Shown here one piece after another: positions 11,480-24,619 of a stretch of 64,000 bases of DNA (positions are counted from its first letter, which is position 1; the number at the start of each line of letters is the position of its first letter). The DNA lies in NCBI GenBank assembly GCA_963693085.1, contig OY856413.1, positions 102,994,801-103,058,800 on the forward strand, in the 5' to 3' direction. The position numbers and the translations under genes are program-made. Source of the DNA: Alisma plantago-aquatica. Taxonomy: Eukaryota > Streptophyta > Magnoliopsida > Alismatales > Alismataceae. The notes beneath the pieces were generated by a model. That model was not told the DNA's origin and did not search any database. It saw only the letters and a program-made list of their open reading frames with translations.

Positions 11480-13437
11480 CACCATCCCACCTACTCTCAG
11501 CATTTCTTCAAATCCTTTCTCATTATCACAAAGGTTGGAGTTCTAAAGATTATAAAATCTTTATCGCTCCCTTTACAAGTAAGTTGTATGCAAATATCAA
11601 AATGATCACTAACACATTACAAGCAACGATTTACTGTTATCAATATTCAAATGTATCATTTTTTATAGGCACAGAAGGTAATGTACCTACCTTTATAAGT
11701 TTGTCTTGATTGTCTTCACTTAGACTCTCAATAGCTTTACCGGCCAAAATCCTTCATTTTCTTGGAAGGCCCTAACATTGCTTCTTCAATGATTTTAGGC
11801 TTCCTTGACCTTGATTAATTCTTAATATTTTTTACAAGGGAACTTAAATTCATCTTCTTTTCAAAAGTAAAGTATCAATCCATTGTTGTATATCAAAAAA
11901 AACTAAAGGAGAATCATTGCATATTATTTCCAAATATATTAATAATTCAACTTTAAGAGATCACATATGATTACATGTTTCTCCTTACTCATCAGATTAA
12001 CAAAGTCACATTGATTTTTTTTATCATTGAACCATCTCCAATCTCTAGTGAACCTTATAGAATCTTTTGTAATGCACATATATTGTCAGTCTCATGGAAT
12101 TTGATATTGGAATACGGGAATCTCTTCAAAGCGCAGCGCATAAGCCCATCTCTCTCCAGGTTCCTCTATTTGTTGCGAGAGAGTCCCTCAAATGGGTTAT
12201 CCAAAATAATCTCACTTTCATCTTCTTCAGTATTCTTATTTAAACAAATGTTATAGTAAAAAAATAATCAGTACAATCAAAAAATCATATTTTGTACTTT
12301 ACTTGAATGCAGACAAGAACAATTTTTAAATATAAGTAATGGAGAACAATGTACTTATTTTATTTTAGGACAATCATAACATGTGACACAATCAGACCGA
12401 ACAGTCTAATATTAAAGTCATTATCATATAAATGTGTTTAGTACAATAGTATTGTGTAAATAGACGTACAATACTTGTAAATGTAGCTGTCCCAATTACA
12501 TCTATATAAACATTTGATGACGATAGAAGTACAATACCAATACAGTTGTCCTAACTATACCTGTATAAGAAACATCAAATTTAGCTCATGATACACAAAC
12601 ATGTAATATATGTGTTGATATATAGATGTACCTCATCAACAACAAATTTGTCTTCAATAGAAACGTGTTCTTTGTTAACATCATGGGCTTCATCTACAAT
12701 CTTGTGCATCATCACTAGTCTTATCTACAAATTTTGTTTCATCATCAACCTTATTTGTAGCCTATGTTTCATCCAACATATATTTGGATGGATCGTAACA
12801 AGTTGTACCCCATTATCCTAAATGACAACATACTTATCAATACGATATTAAATTAGCACAGTACCCATAGTACCCCAAATATTAATCTAGTCATTTAGTA
12901 TAGTACTAATTTCCTATGTAAATTGCATCAAAGTAGTTACTTACATTGTCGATATTCACTTCTTCACTTACTTCAATCACCATTACTTTCCCAACATCAT
13001 CATCTTTCCAAGGTTCATATTCTATGTTCATATGGCTAGATGTTTGTTCTTGAATACCCTTCTCAACATATGTTTCAACACCTTCCATCTCCACATATTG
13101 TACTACTTTACTCTTTCCTTTGTCTTTAATAACCAACTTCAGTTCATACCTTTGTTTTCATCTCATTTTTCACTACTTCATGAGATCCTCCTTCCTTAGG
13201 TTGTTCTTTCCCAGCTAACTTCATCTTAGGACTTTTCTTTTCATTTCCTTTTTTCAACATTTTATCTATACTTTGTATCATAATAATATACATAAAATAC
13301 AAACATATAATATAGTAATTAAACATCAAGAATTCCCATACTTCCCCCATTCCTTTTTATTATCATCTTCAGACAATTTTTTTACTCAACTGTAAAAATA
13401 CATAAGTAATGTTAGTACAATACTATTATCTTATACC
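11480..13437 (-). pseudogene. probable middle part of the Ulp1-like pseudogene
   Basis: This lies between the peptidase-like catalytic region and the insertion point of element E. Two short minus-strand frames are charged and Lys/Glu-rich: 13136-12906, with KDKGKSKVVQYVEMEGVETY, and 13350-13144, with KKGNEKKSPKMKLAGKEQ. They fit the low-complexity linker common before the peptidase domain of transposon-borne Ulp1 proteins. I see no conserved motif that proves it. The call rests on position and strand. Confidence 0.35.
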
Positions 13438-14689
13438 ATTTCTATAAGGACTCTGACCTAGGTTTTAGGCTAACCCTATTTGTTTTTCTTAAGCATCTTA
13501 CTTAGCACCTTTCTCTAATCATATAAGATGTAATTAGGGCATGTTGGAAGCTTGAATTTTCTTGTTTGAGCTTCATGCTTGTTTTTTGTGAAGAGGTTTG
13601 GTGCATATTGCAATTTACCTAGGATAGGGGTTAATGTGCAAGTTTTCCACCTCTAGAGTGTTTCTTCTCTCTCTTGGCATCATATAGAGGAAAGATAAAG
13701 AGATGGGCATCTTGTTTGAGCCTTGGATAAGTGGTGATATCCTTGGTGATGTTTTAGACACATGTTTGAGGTGTGATTTGCCCTTAGAAGTGTTGTCTCA
13801 GGCTTGAGAGCCTTGGAGAGGCCTTGTATCGGTTTTAGGATGTCTTAAGGAAACCTCATATCGTGTTGTGGTGACTGGTGATTTACCATATTGGCTTGTG
13901 GATCTAGGGTTTAATCCCTATCAGTTTGTGAAGAGAGGAGGAGATGTATATCGGCCTTTACCATCTTGGGTGACCTAGTGGGTGAGACATAGATCTTATC
14001 ACCTTGTTGCATGGTGTTTCATGTGGCTCTTTCTTAGTGGACAAGTATCACCTAGGGTTCTTTGGTCGTGACACCTTCCCCATGCTCTCTCTTTCATCTC
14101 TCTTGTATATATATCTCTTTCTCTCCATGCAAGTGGAACCTTTTAGTTATCTTTGCATTCTCTCCTTGGTGTCTGATCTTAAGCTTTAGGAGTGCTCTCC
14201 CTTAGAGCTTGGAGGATGAATTCCTTGCTTGTAGAGCTCTCTTAATCCTCTACCTTGGTGAGACATGATCCTTAGGTTCCTTTCTCTCTTTCTTTCTTCT
14301 TCTCAACCATGGACCTTGGTTGCTACTTTTTCCCTCTCATTCTCTCTTAACCTTGGTCATGTCTTCTTCTTAGAGGTGTTGTGGAGATCGAGCTTGCATA
14401 ATCTTATTCTTCCTTGAGATCACGAAGCTTGGATCTTGACCTTGGGGCTTAGATCTTGGTGGTTATCCTTGAGGTGGGTTATATAAATCTAAACCCTCTT
14501 TGTTATTACCACCTTTTACTTGCTATTTTAGCCTTTCTTATTGGCTTGTTATTGCTTGCATGCTAGTAGTTCTTTTGGGCAGTTTTGCGACCTATTTTAG
14601 TAGAAGAGCATGGCTTAGCTATTGCCCATGTGTTGCACCTTTCTTTTACCTTATAAGTAACATTGTCTAGAGGTTGAATATGAAGTGGC

Positions 14690-15360
14690 TGAAATTTTTG
14701 AGAGGTTGATGTGTTTGAGAGGCCAATGTGCTTGGTTAGGCTGATAGGTAGGGTAGGCCGATATGTTGGGTGGTCGTCACCACCTGTGATGCCCCTAGTC
14801 GTTACCTTTGTGATAGCTCATCATGACCTTGGCTAGGTTTAGGTTGACACATTTTGGTGAGGCTAAGGTTGTCGTCTCTTATGCATAATTAACCCAACAT
14901 GGCACCTAACCGAGATGTGTTGCGACCGAGATGTGTTGCTAGTCGATATGTGTTATGAAATGTTTATCTATCATGGATATGGCCATCATAGTTGTAGAGG
15001 CATCATTACTCGATACATATCAAACTGTGACGCTCAAATAATCCTAACCCTAGTAGTCCATCATGATATGTAAAACCAATGTACCTTGGTGATGCCCGAC
15101 ATGCTGACACCCGTTACATTTTGGGTTGGCATTGCCCAATATGCATTCGAATTTCCCACCATATCCAAGCATTACAGTCGCCCGTCACACCTTGAGATGG
15201 TGTTGCTCGACAGGTTTATGTTGCAGTCACACCCTTAGAAGGTGTTGGCCGACACACCCTCCATAGGTGTTGTCTGATACACCCCCTTAGTATGATTGCT
15301 TGACACACCTATGGTGCTAGGCCAAAACACTTCCAAACTGGTCTAAACTGATACACCTAC
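14690..15360 (+). repeat. degenerate short motif array inside LTR E
   Basis: Variants of ggccgacacacc or gtcgcccgacac recur at irregular spacing of a few tens of bases. The same motif appears on the opposite strand in the D LTR near 60310-60450. No coding content is seen. Confidence 0.5.
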
Positions 15361-16904
15361 ATTCTAGCCTTAATCGAGATCTTGCATTGGTGGCTAAGTT
15401 GTGTCATGTTGGTGATAGGGTTACATGTTATGATGTAATACCCTATGGGGTGGTTCGGTGAATAATAATAAGAATTTATGTTTCTATAACCTTTATATCA
15501 TAACATGCCCTAAAATGATGTTGAAAGTGAATCTAAGAATGCTTGTTGATCTAACCTTGTAAACCCTAATTGAGTAAGAAGAACTTTAACCCTAATGATG
15601 TAGTGGGAATGGCATGAAACTTAAGAGATAGTAGTGTTGATGATGTAAGATTGATCTTAGCTATTTTCCTAAACCTAATGCACCATAGAATGATGATACT
15701 ATGATTGGTTCACCCTTAAATGAAGAACCTAGCGTTAACTATCCAACTATATGAGGAGTAATGGATGTAGGGTTTAATGGTGGCATATCCATATAATACC
15801 CTTAATCACAGAATAATATGACTCATGTGCTCATCTTCAGAAAAGGTTATAATCCATGGCAAGTGTCTTCTATATTCCCTTTTCATATAATCATAACTTC
15901 TGAAGTAAGGTTAATGATACTAAATGTGTAGACACCTGAGGGTGGTGATAAGTCTTGTTGAAATACATGGTGGAAACCTTGGTGTAGAAATTGCATAACA
16001 AGTCTAATGCCTTTATAGGTGCCTTGTAGATAGATTGAAGTGATATCCTCTAGTTATCTACCTTGTGGTTTGACTCTCCTTGGTATGATATGTGATTAAT
16101 GATTTGTAAGAAGTGATAATATGTGGGTCACCTAATGTTAAAACGTCTCACTAGTGCAATGGTCAATATGTTACTATATTTCACTATTGTAAACCATGCA
16201 TAACTTGATGAAGATGATACACACATGTATTTATTAAATAAGTGATATCTGATACTGATGGTATGGTAAGTGATCCATATCTAACTAATGTTATTCAAAC
16301 GTAATTGGAGTAGAAAGATGGGTTTTGGTGTGATTAGGGTTTGGTAATGTAAACATGAAGTATAACCCTAATCGGCTCTATGTGAAGAGCATTGACCCTA
16401 ACTCGAAAGGAAGGTCATAATATTAAGTGAGCATAATAGAAAGCATGCTATCCTTCTCTCTTAAATACATGCCTATAACCAAATGGGTTAATTGGGTGTT
16501 AAGACTTGTAAATACTATGAAGATGGTTAAATAATGGCAAGCTTTGGTTATGAACCTTAAAAAGGGAACACGGGAAGTATAAATATGTGAAATATATATA
16601 AAGCTTGATCTTAGATTAGAGATCTTATGATGCTTGGATTGCTTTAACTAAAGGTGTTTAATATGTTTAACATATTCTCTCTCTGAATATAATGGCTAAT
16701 TGTTGCTATGGAAAGTACCTATGATGTGGCGTAAGCAATGTGGCATTAGTGATGTGGCATGAGTAATGCATATATACAAATGAGGCATGGTGAGATAATC
16801 TTGAATCACCAGTGTGATGGGATGGGTCTTAGGATTGTAACGTCCTAGGATTTGAGGTCTTGGATAAGATTATCTTAAAAGGAATGATTGAACTACACAT
16901 ATCA

Positions 16905-17022
16905 CCAAGGTGCACCTCCTTTTTCTGGGAGCCCATCTCTAAAGAACTCTATAGCTAACCATGCTCAACTTGGAGTAATACTAGGATGGGTGACCAGTCG
17001 GGAAGTTGATCCTGGCTTACGC
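16905..17022 (+). repeat. 5S rRNA-derived segment, left Cassandra LTR
   Basis: The stretch gcccatctctaaagaactct, then taatactaggatgggtgacc and cgggaagt, follows plant 5S rRNA, which has cccatcagaactccgaagtt and the pol III C-box region aggatgggtgacctcctgggaagt. The 5' third is poorly conserved. It is a retrotransposon component, not a working 5S gene. Confidence 0.88.
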
Positions 17023-17210
17023 GTGAGTGAGATTAAGACACACAGTTAAGGCTAGTGGTGGTCTGTGGGGCCAGTCGTCATTCCTAAAACTCTACTAGAG
17101 CCTTGGGAAGTGGGCTTGGGCATTACAAATGGTATCAAATCCAACTCCCCTCCAGTAGGTAGGGCCCACATGGGCCTATGGCATGCCAGTCTTTGAGTCA
17201 TGCGGTCCAT

Positions 17211-17318
17211 GCATGTTGGAAAGGGCTATCTGAGTTGATGGAGCCGCCCATGCGCTGGTAGTATCCAAGCATGTTGGAAAGGACTATCTAAGTTGATAGA
17301 GCCGCCCTTGTGTTGGTA
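17211..17318 (+). repeat. 58-bp tandem pair inside the Cassandra-like element
   Basis: The unit starting gcatgttggaaagg occurs at about 17211 and again at about 17269, with several mismatches. It fills part of the short interior between the two LTRs. Confidence 0.75.
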
Positions 17319-17504
17319 GTCGTGATTGGGAGCTGGGTGTACATGGGCCATTTGGGTCAGCACTGAAATGGGGATAGATTATGAGGCCAAATAGTTGTGC
17401 CTTGACGAGGACCTCAAGAATCTAAGTGGGGGATATTGTAACGTCCTAGGATTTGAGGCCTTGGATAAGATGATCTTAAAAGGAATGATTGAACTACCCA
17501 TATC

Positions 17505-17622
17505 ACCAAGGTGCACCTCCTTTTTTGGGAGCCCATCTCTAAAGAACTCCATAGTTAAGCATGCTCAGATTGGAGTAGTACTAGGATGGGTGACCAGTCA
17601 GGAAGTTGATCTTGGCTTGCAC
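17505..17622 (+). repeat. 5S rRNA-derived segment, right Cassandra LTR
   Basis: This is the same 5S-derived block as in the left LTR and is closer to real 5S: catagttaagcatgctcaga and gtagtactaggatgggtgac are preserved. The internal promoter C-box region is well kept, so weak pol III factor binding is conceivable. It has not been shown. Confidence 0.88.
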
Positions 17623-18720
17623 GTGAGTGTGATTAAGCACACATTTATGGCTAGTGGTAGTCTATGGTGCTAGTCGTCATTCCTAAAACTCTACTAGATC
17701 CTTGGGCAGTGGGCCCGGGCGTTACAACGACCTAGTAAGGGCTTAGTGTTTGATTGAGGTGTTACCCTCTAGCACTGAAATGAGGGGTCGATATCTCATG
17801 ATAAAATGTTGATATGTTTGATAAGCCTTGTGAGGAATAAAAGGTTGTTGAAATCCTTGAAAGAGTAAGTGAATGGTCTTATGACCTAATGATGGTTTAT
17901 TTCCTTTTAAGAGATGATGGGTCCCTTAGTTATGAGATGAGGGGTTGTTACCCCAAGATATGTGGTCCTTGTGATGGACATTAGTCCTTATGATGGACAT
18001 TGGTCCTTGTGCTGGACATACAATGAATAACAGGCATAAAGAGACATGATGTGATGAGATCATACCTAATATGTTTCAATTTGTTTTGGTAATGAGTTAT
18101 GCCTTGTTTATGTGGATCTTGTTTAGAGGTTATACATTGTAACTTGATTGATGCTAAAGATGTTTAAATTGGCCTAATTGATCAAGTTAAATCTCATAGT
18201 GTAGTTTTCCATCTTCCATAGATCCATTCCAGTGTCAGTTTTATTAGCTGGATGGTGAAACGAGTTTAACTGGGAGCGCAAATTTTTCAATATGTGAGGT
18301 ACAAGTCGAGTAATTGAGCCAGTCCACCTTTTAAGAATGGCCATGTGTGAGCATGTTCTCCTAGTGCTTTTACCTATACCAAGGTGGGATAGATATTATA
18401 TGGGTGTCCATGCAAGAGCCAACCCCTTAAATGTGACTATACGTCACTTTAGCAATTGACTGATAAGTCTCTATAGTGTTCTCATGTACTGACCACGAGG
18501 TGTGGGAAGGTCGTGGATTCCGGCTCTTACATTGGCCTTGTATGGCATCGATTTCAACTTAGCGGTGGTCGGTTAGATTTGGATGGTACGATTCAAATCC
18601 TCAGGGAATAATAAATATGTAATCATCCATGTAGTGTGCACGCATAGGATCAAGCAGAAAACATTGGATGAAGCCTTACCTTGCTCTTGTACTATTTAAT
18701 TTATAATTGTCATACATATT

Positions 18721-18816
18721 CTTCATATTCCTTTCAAATTATTAATTGATCGATTATTCATTGGTAAGCTTCATATTCCTTTCAAATTATTAATTGATCT
18801 ATTATTCATTGGTAAG
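18721..18816 (+). repeat. 48-bp tandem duplication in LTR E
   Basis: The 48-bp unit cttcatattcctttcaaatt... occurs at 18721-18768 and again at 18769-18816 with one mismatch (gatcgatt against gatctatt). Confidence 0.88.
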
Positions 18817-19368
18817 TGCATATTACTGCTCTAGTTACTTCACTCATGAGATATATGTCATTTGGTTAATTACTGAATCAATCTGCTCAGTATGTTAATT
18901 TATCTGCTTAATTATCTGTGATAATAATAGAGTTGGCAGAGAGTTATATCTCTTGTTGGGACTGTGTGTCTCACCCAGTTGGTTAAATAACTTTTTAGGT
19001 GGACGTGCATGCCAAATTAAAGATCATGTAGTTGAAGATAATATGAGAAGAAAGCTACATCTGGCAAACATGATATACGGGTAGTGTCTAGTAATATAGT
19101 CATATATGTTGTCCATGTACACTCAGGTCTTTGGGTGTGTTCTCGATATGTGAATTATGGCTTGTGTGACTTTGGTAGTATATATATACATGTGGAAATA
19201 TTATCATATGTAACAAGATGTTTGGAATGTGATGATGTAGAACCTTGAATATAAGTTATGAAATGCAAGTATTGGTTCTTGTGTAACAATTCTCAGTTCA
19301 TGGTGCTTGTTGTAAATCGGTTTAAATTACCAGTGATTTTTGGTAATCCACTGTTTATGGATGATCAT

Positions 19369-22300
19369 TGTTATGACCCACTCCCTGATTAACTAATAAA
19401 TACCTCGAATTACGTAAAACACCTCAATTAGTGTTGAGTATCAAATTAAATATCATGGATAATCAAGATAAGCTATGACGTGAATTAATAGCCGAGATTG
19501 AATCACTTGAGGCAATTAATGATGTCAATGTTGAATATTTAGTACATTAAGTTGAATCAAGTGATCACAGATGCAATTAGATCTTTGATCCAGTGAAACG
19601 GTCTAGTAAGCATAATCTTGTGCCTTGAGAAGGTAGAGGATCTCGTGCTCGAAATTTCACAGAAGAAATCATTCAAAACGGACCTCCGAGACAATAATTA
19701 TGCTATTTTTTAGTTTTCTTAGACCTATAGTGCAATTTTTTCCAAATCTTTAACTTATAACCCCTTTTACCCTTTTCTCGCTTATCTTCTTCCCGATCAA
19801 TAGAGCAGCAACCGACAGAGCGGCGCTCAGGAGGGGTGCGATTCCAGCAGAGAGGGAGAGTTTAGGGGTGATTCTGGGCTCCCTCACTCCGACCAGCAAC
19901 ATTCCACCTCCGCCTTGCTTCCCTTTCTTCTTCTTCCTCCACCTTCATCCCTTGTCCACGCTCAGCCGTAGTTACTTGACCTGTGAGCGCCGCTTGAAGC
20001 TACCAGGAGCAACTCGATCGACTGCAATAGGGGGAGGTATGAGGGGCGACCTTTTAGCCCTTGGCTTCGTTTAGCTGTAATCGGCCTCCGTCCACCCTTT
20101 TTCTTCCTCCCTTCATCCTTTCCGCCTAGCAGCTAGCAGCCGTCCTGCTGCTTGGGCGGCCAGCAAGTAGTGGCAAGCTGCTACGGCTAGCAGCAAGCTG
20201 CGATTTGCAGCAACCTGGGGGAGGCCTTTGGGGCGCACAACAACGGAAGAAGCCACCTTGGAGCTCGAATTTGAAGTCCCAGTAGGATTCACAGCAAGGT
20301 CAGATATCAATCGGTCCGTTTCCAACCTGTGCGTATGGTTTCTGTGTGAGCAACAGAACAGTAAACAAGTAAATACAAGGTAAAAGACAACCAATTTCTG
20401 TCCGGAAACCGGCCCTGGGCACATGTCCGGACGAATCCGGACAGTCCTAATTGCGGTGAGTGGGGTTTCATTCATTTATCATTAAATAACTCAGGCGTTT
20501 GAATATTTTCTGTTTTGTGTGCAAATTACGCTGATAACAGGCGTTATCAGGCGTAGGGCAGCGTTTGGTGTTGCCCGACTTTTTATTTCATAAATTGCTT
20601 CTAGACGCTGTTAAATGATTAAATTTAGCAATTGATCAGTGTGGATTGAGTCGGTAGATTTATATGGTTCATTGGAACCTAAATTGCTCATTTGAATGTT
20701 GAAATTAGAAATTCATGTCTGAAAATGGTATAATTTGGGTATGAACCCAAACAATGAAGATTTCTGATAAATTATCAGATGTACGATTTCAAAGTAGATA
20801 TGAATAAATAAAATATGCATGAAAACCCTAATTGCATATATCTTTTGACGTTAATATGTGTAAATTGATATTTACATGAAATGGCACATTTCTCTGAAAT
20901 ATTACCAGAAATTCTCAAGTATTGTTATTAAATTGTGTTGTGATATGTAATTAACTCTTAATTGAGTTAAGTGATGCACAAATCAGGATTTGGGTTAATG
21001 TGCACATTTTTCGAGAAATTTAGAGAATTGATAATTGTTGAATATGATTCTCATATGTGAAGCAAATTTCTTTAATTTGTGCAATAAGATGTTCAATTGC
21101 GTAAATTCGCTATGTATGTGCCAAATTGAAATAAGTTGGGTTATTTATGCATTTCTAATTTGTCTGAATGCATGGTATGAGAATTTCTCAGAAATTACAA
21201 GGATTTAAAATATATTGCTCTGTCAGTTTAGAATGACAGTGTATTGTGATCTGATATAAAATCAGTAGATGTGATTTTCCTGTTTAAATGGTTATATGTT
21301 AATCAGTTAATAGACTTAGGTGCCCTAACACCGTAGAACCCCTTTGACAGATCTGCTTCTTAGGGGTGAAACTCGTGTTGCAAAATTATCCGTGCGGAGT
21401 CATGGAGACACGAGGACAGAGAGGCAGTGTCCAACAACAACGCGTGCGGAGTCACGGTGGCACTGGAGGAAAATGGGGGTTATTCAACATCATCCGTGCT
21501 TGTGTCACGGAGGTAACCCGGTGAGACTCTCCGCCTGTGTACTCAGGTTTGTCAGGAAGAGTCTGGAGCACACGTGGTTGTGCAGCACACGTGGTTGTGC
21601 ATTGAGGCCGTGGAGCCTGGGGTCCTGTAGCAGAACAGGGCTGGCGTCAGACTTAGCATTTCCCGGGTGTGTCGCTAAGTCTTGTACGGTGGGATCGTAG
21701 CATGAACTTGCTACGGATCTTCATATGCAGAGTACACTGTATATGATTAGGGCTTAATAATAATATAAATTGGTACTCATATAGGATCACAGTAAATTAA
21801 AGTATTCGAACTTTTGTGCTATTTCTTTATATCTGTTTATCTGTTCAAATTATCTGTTAATGCATGGAAATGTGATTATATTCTGCAAATATGTTATGTT
21901 ATTAGAACTGCCCTGCTTAGTACTGTATTTATGTTTTATTTAAATCTATAAACCTGATGAGTTGTTTAGTGATAGCTAAATGAAATGTTATTCACTGAGC
22001 GAGTAGGCTCATACCTCTACTCAAAACATTTTTAGGTCAGCATCAGCATCAGGAATCGGAAGGGTCATTTCATCCTAACGCCTAGTTATAAAAGGTTTGT
22101 AGTTAGTCTAGTTAGAGGTCTCTTAGTCCTTTCCCCTCGGTCTTTGGGACATGGCGTGGGTGAGAGAGAGTGTGTATGTGGAATGTGTATAATGATGTAA
22201 ATTAACTTTTATGCTTTATTTTATGTCAAACAATGTAGAATGTTGTAGACTCTGTTTATATTGCTAGTCAGTTAATAAAGATGCTTCCACAGTTTGTTTT

Positions 22301-22447
22301 AGTTTCAATTTACAGCATAACTCAGATTATCCTATTAATCTCTTTAAAAAGTTTTAAAAAGTGAAGAGTGATTGGCTTATGTGTAAATCTCATCCTGTCA
22401 CGTCCTAATTTCGTGGTTTGTGGTTAATGTGAGATTGGGGCGTGAAA
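19369..22447 (+). repeat. 5' LTR of element F
   Basis: This LTR of 3,079 bp is repeated at 26481-29559. Its first kilobase has a GC-rich section (about 19800-20480). The remainder is AT-rich. Small open frames inside it, such as 19868-20074, 20475-20113 (minus) and 21344-21700, are preserved in both copies only because the LTRs are nearly identical. They show no family motif and I do not call them genes. Confidence 0.93.
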
Positions 22448-22452
22448 ATTTT

Positions 22453-22464
22453 TGGTATCAGAGC
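22453..22464 (+). other. primer binding site of element F (tRNA-iMet type)
   Basis: The sequence tggtatcagagc lies five bases after the 5' LTR. It matches the complement of the 3' end of plant initiator-methionine tRNA, the primer of many plant Ty3/gypsy and Ty1/copia elements. Confidence 0.93.
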
Positions 22465-24250
22465 TTTGGTTTGAGTACGTAGTTACTCAAGGTCAGGGGA
22501 CGATAAGAGACCAATAAGATTAAGGTTTAGGTGTCTTTCTTCTATCTGTAATCTTCTAACAGGAAGTGTTCTGTTATACTATTGCAGATAGCAGGAAGAG
22601 GATGTGGTCACGAGAATCAAGTAATGAGCTTAAGATGAGTTGTTAAGAATCATTAGGGTCAAAAGATAAAGTTATAAATAAGGCGAATAATGAATGATGT
22701 GTTTTAGCTCTGGAAGGTCTGAGTGTTTAGATACCCTGGCCAGGTGTCTGAATACTTAGATTGACCAGTATCAAGCTACTCTGTCTGTTCTTCTCTGGAT
22801 GCCCTGGCCAGGTATGCAGAGGAAGGATAGGCTAGAGAGAAAACCCTAGAAATCTTAGGGTTAAGAGATCAGAAATTAACAAAGGAATAAAGAGATTACA
22901 TATAATATGCGATTCAACTCTTGTCTATTATTGTTTATCTGATTTAAAGATCACTAGAAATGCTTTTATATGCATGAAATGAAATTTCCAGTTTGTAAAT
23001 TAAACATAATTCTTTTATATTGTTGCGTCATGAAGTGAATTGTTTAATGTTTGTTTCCTTTGTATTAATGTAGACCCGAAACTGTGTTTAATTGAGTTTG
23101 CCCTAAGTGGATATTCTTTCCACATGTTTAAGATTAATAGGGGTTGATTAATCCCGAGTAGCTCTTGGCTTCAGGACTACAGGTTCGGCCTGGTCCGGCT
23201 GGCAGGATGCGTTACTGGGATCTAATGACTCCTATTAACAAGTAAAATATGAATAGAAGTCTAAAAGTTCTTTTATCTTGAAAATTAGGGTTGGAGAAGC
23301 ATAGACCCTAATTGGCCCAAATTAGGATTCAAATAACACATGAATACAGAATTTGATAAATAGAATGTCTCACTAGATGATTTTTAGTATTTTATGTGTA
23401 ACCTTGATTTAGCTCCAATTTGGATATGAGTTGGATATATATAATGTGAGCAACATTGGAAGATATCAGAATTTTTGAAGAATGTTCTGACCAGTTTATC
23501 GGCTGAGTATCAAACTCGACCGATCACATTTTCTGAATGATATAGCAGTGTAGAAATTGAATTTTATCTTTTTATTGGTACATCCAATTGATCTCAAATT
23601 TTAACTGTGTTTGAAAATCACAAATTTTAGACACTCTATTAATTTGGCGTAATTTTTGGATGACTTTTGATCTCTACAATAAGGTGTCGGTCGAGTTGCA
23701 ACTCGACCGAATCTGCTGCAGACTGCTATATAGCAGCACACTGTTTGATTTTTAATTATTTATTGGTAATTAGAAATGATCCCAAATTTTTACTGGAGGT
23801 CTAAAACTTCATTAGAAATAACATATAAAATTTTCAAAATTTTTGGAGCTTCTGTTAGCAGTTTAATAAACGAATTACAGAAACTATTGTGAAAACTGAA
23901 TTTTCAGCCATACGATTAAGTTGAGTGTTGGGTTAATATGTTATTGACCCAAGCAACTCAATTTGATCTATATGATCGACCACACACACACAATAATGCT
24001 ATGATATTGATATAGACCAAAACCCTAAAATGATTAGGGTTGAAGTAGTTTAAAGGATATCATTAGTGATTAAACCTTGAATGCTAGTATCTCTGTAAAA
24101 TAAGATCTTGAGATATGTTCTATGAAAAGTAAACTGGCTTTGATAGTGACCTAGGGTTTGAAAGTAGATAATCTGATCGGTGCATGAACAACATGAAATG
24201 ATTTAGAGGAATGAGTAAGACATAAACCTAAAATGTAACAATAAGTAAGT
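22465..24250 (+). other. F interior, left part: sequence related to element A
   Basis: There is no gag here. At 22690-22830 repeated ccctggccaggt words resemble the interior of element A at about 37390-37500. From 23280 to 23960 the sequence follows the LTR of element A (31850-32590 and 38230-38950), including the inverted GGTCGAGT/ACTCGACC motifs. A perfect 22-bp palindrome lies at 23688-23709. This part looks like a related family's LTR sequence inside F. Confidence 0.65.
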
Positions 24251-24281
24251 AACATAGAAAGCGGAGTATTATCCGATTATG

Positions 24282-24480
24282 ATCTAAAGATAGTTGATGT
24301 AGTTCATGTTTTTAAGACATGGTGTCACTGTCTTTATGATGTGACAATAGATTATCACCCTGGTAAGGAGAATGTGGTGAATGATGCTTTCAACAGAAAG
24401 TCAAGTTCAACAGCTAATGCATTCTCTATGACAGGTTTCAATAGAGACCTGTTAGTAGAAATGTGGGAGTTGGACTTAGA
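24282..24480 (+). pseudogene. gypsy RNase H remnant in element F
   Basis: One frame reads VVHVFKTWCHCLYD and then directly VTIDYHPGKENVVNDAF. In intact gypsy elements these two blocks of RNase H are separated by about fifty residues, so there is an internal deletion. Stops follow soon after. Nothing of the reverse transcriptase is seen upstream. Confidence 0.75.
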
Positions 24481-24619
24481 CTTAGGGGTGACAACACAGA
24501 GTGATTTGATTGTATAGATGTAAGTTAAGCCTACTTCTTATGAGTACATTAAGAAACCACAATAGGGTGATAGTGAGTTAAACCAGACCATGCATGACAT
24601 GATAGGAGGAAAAGAGACC

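Larger units (their letters stand above)
16836..17726 (+). mobile_element. Cassandra-like TRIM retrotransposon with 5S-derived LTRs
   Basis: Two direct LTRs, 16836-17127 (292 bp) and 17437-17726 (290 bp), start TGTAACGTCC and end TTACA. Between them lie 309 bp with a primer site of initiator-Met type (tggtatcaaatcc, 17130-17142) and a polypurine tract (aagtgggggat, about 17424-17434). Both LTRs contain sequence derived from 5S rRNA. This combination defines Cassandra, a non-coding terminal-repeat element mobilised in trans. The LTRs differ at roughly one base in ten, so the insertion is old. I could not confirm a TSD: the flanks are aggat and acgac. It lies inside solo LTR E. Confidence 0.9.

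Noticed and set aside
16929..17611. Functional 5S rRNA genes
   Set aside because: The 5' third is lost, internal changes are many, and both copies sit in LTRs of a TRIM element.
17395..17673. 92-codon frame over the Cassandra-like element
   Set aside because: It crosses the interior, polypurine tract and 5S-derived LTR, so it cannot be a real coding region.
19868..20475. Open frames preserved in both F LTRs
   Set aside because: They are conserved only because the LTRs are nearly identical; composition is CT-rich leader and no motif is seen.
21344..21700. 118-codon plus-strand frame repeated at 28456-28812
   Set aside because: Same reason: LTR sequence, no domain, and changes between copies do not avoid amino-acid replacement.
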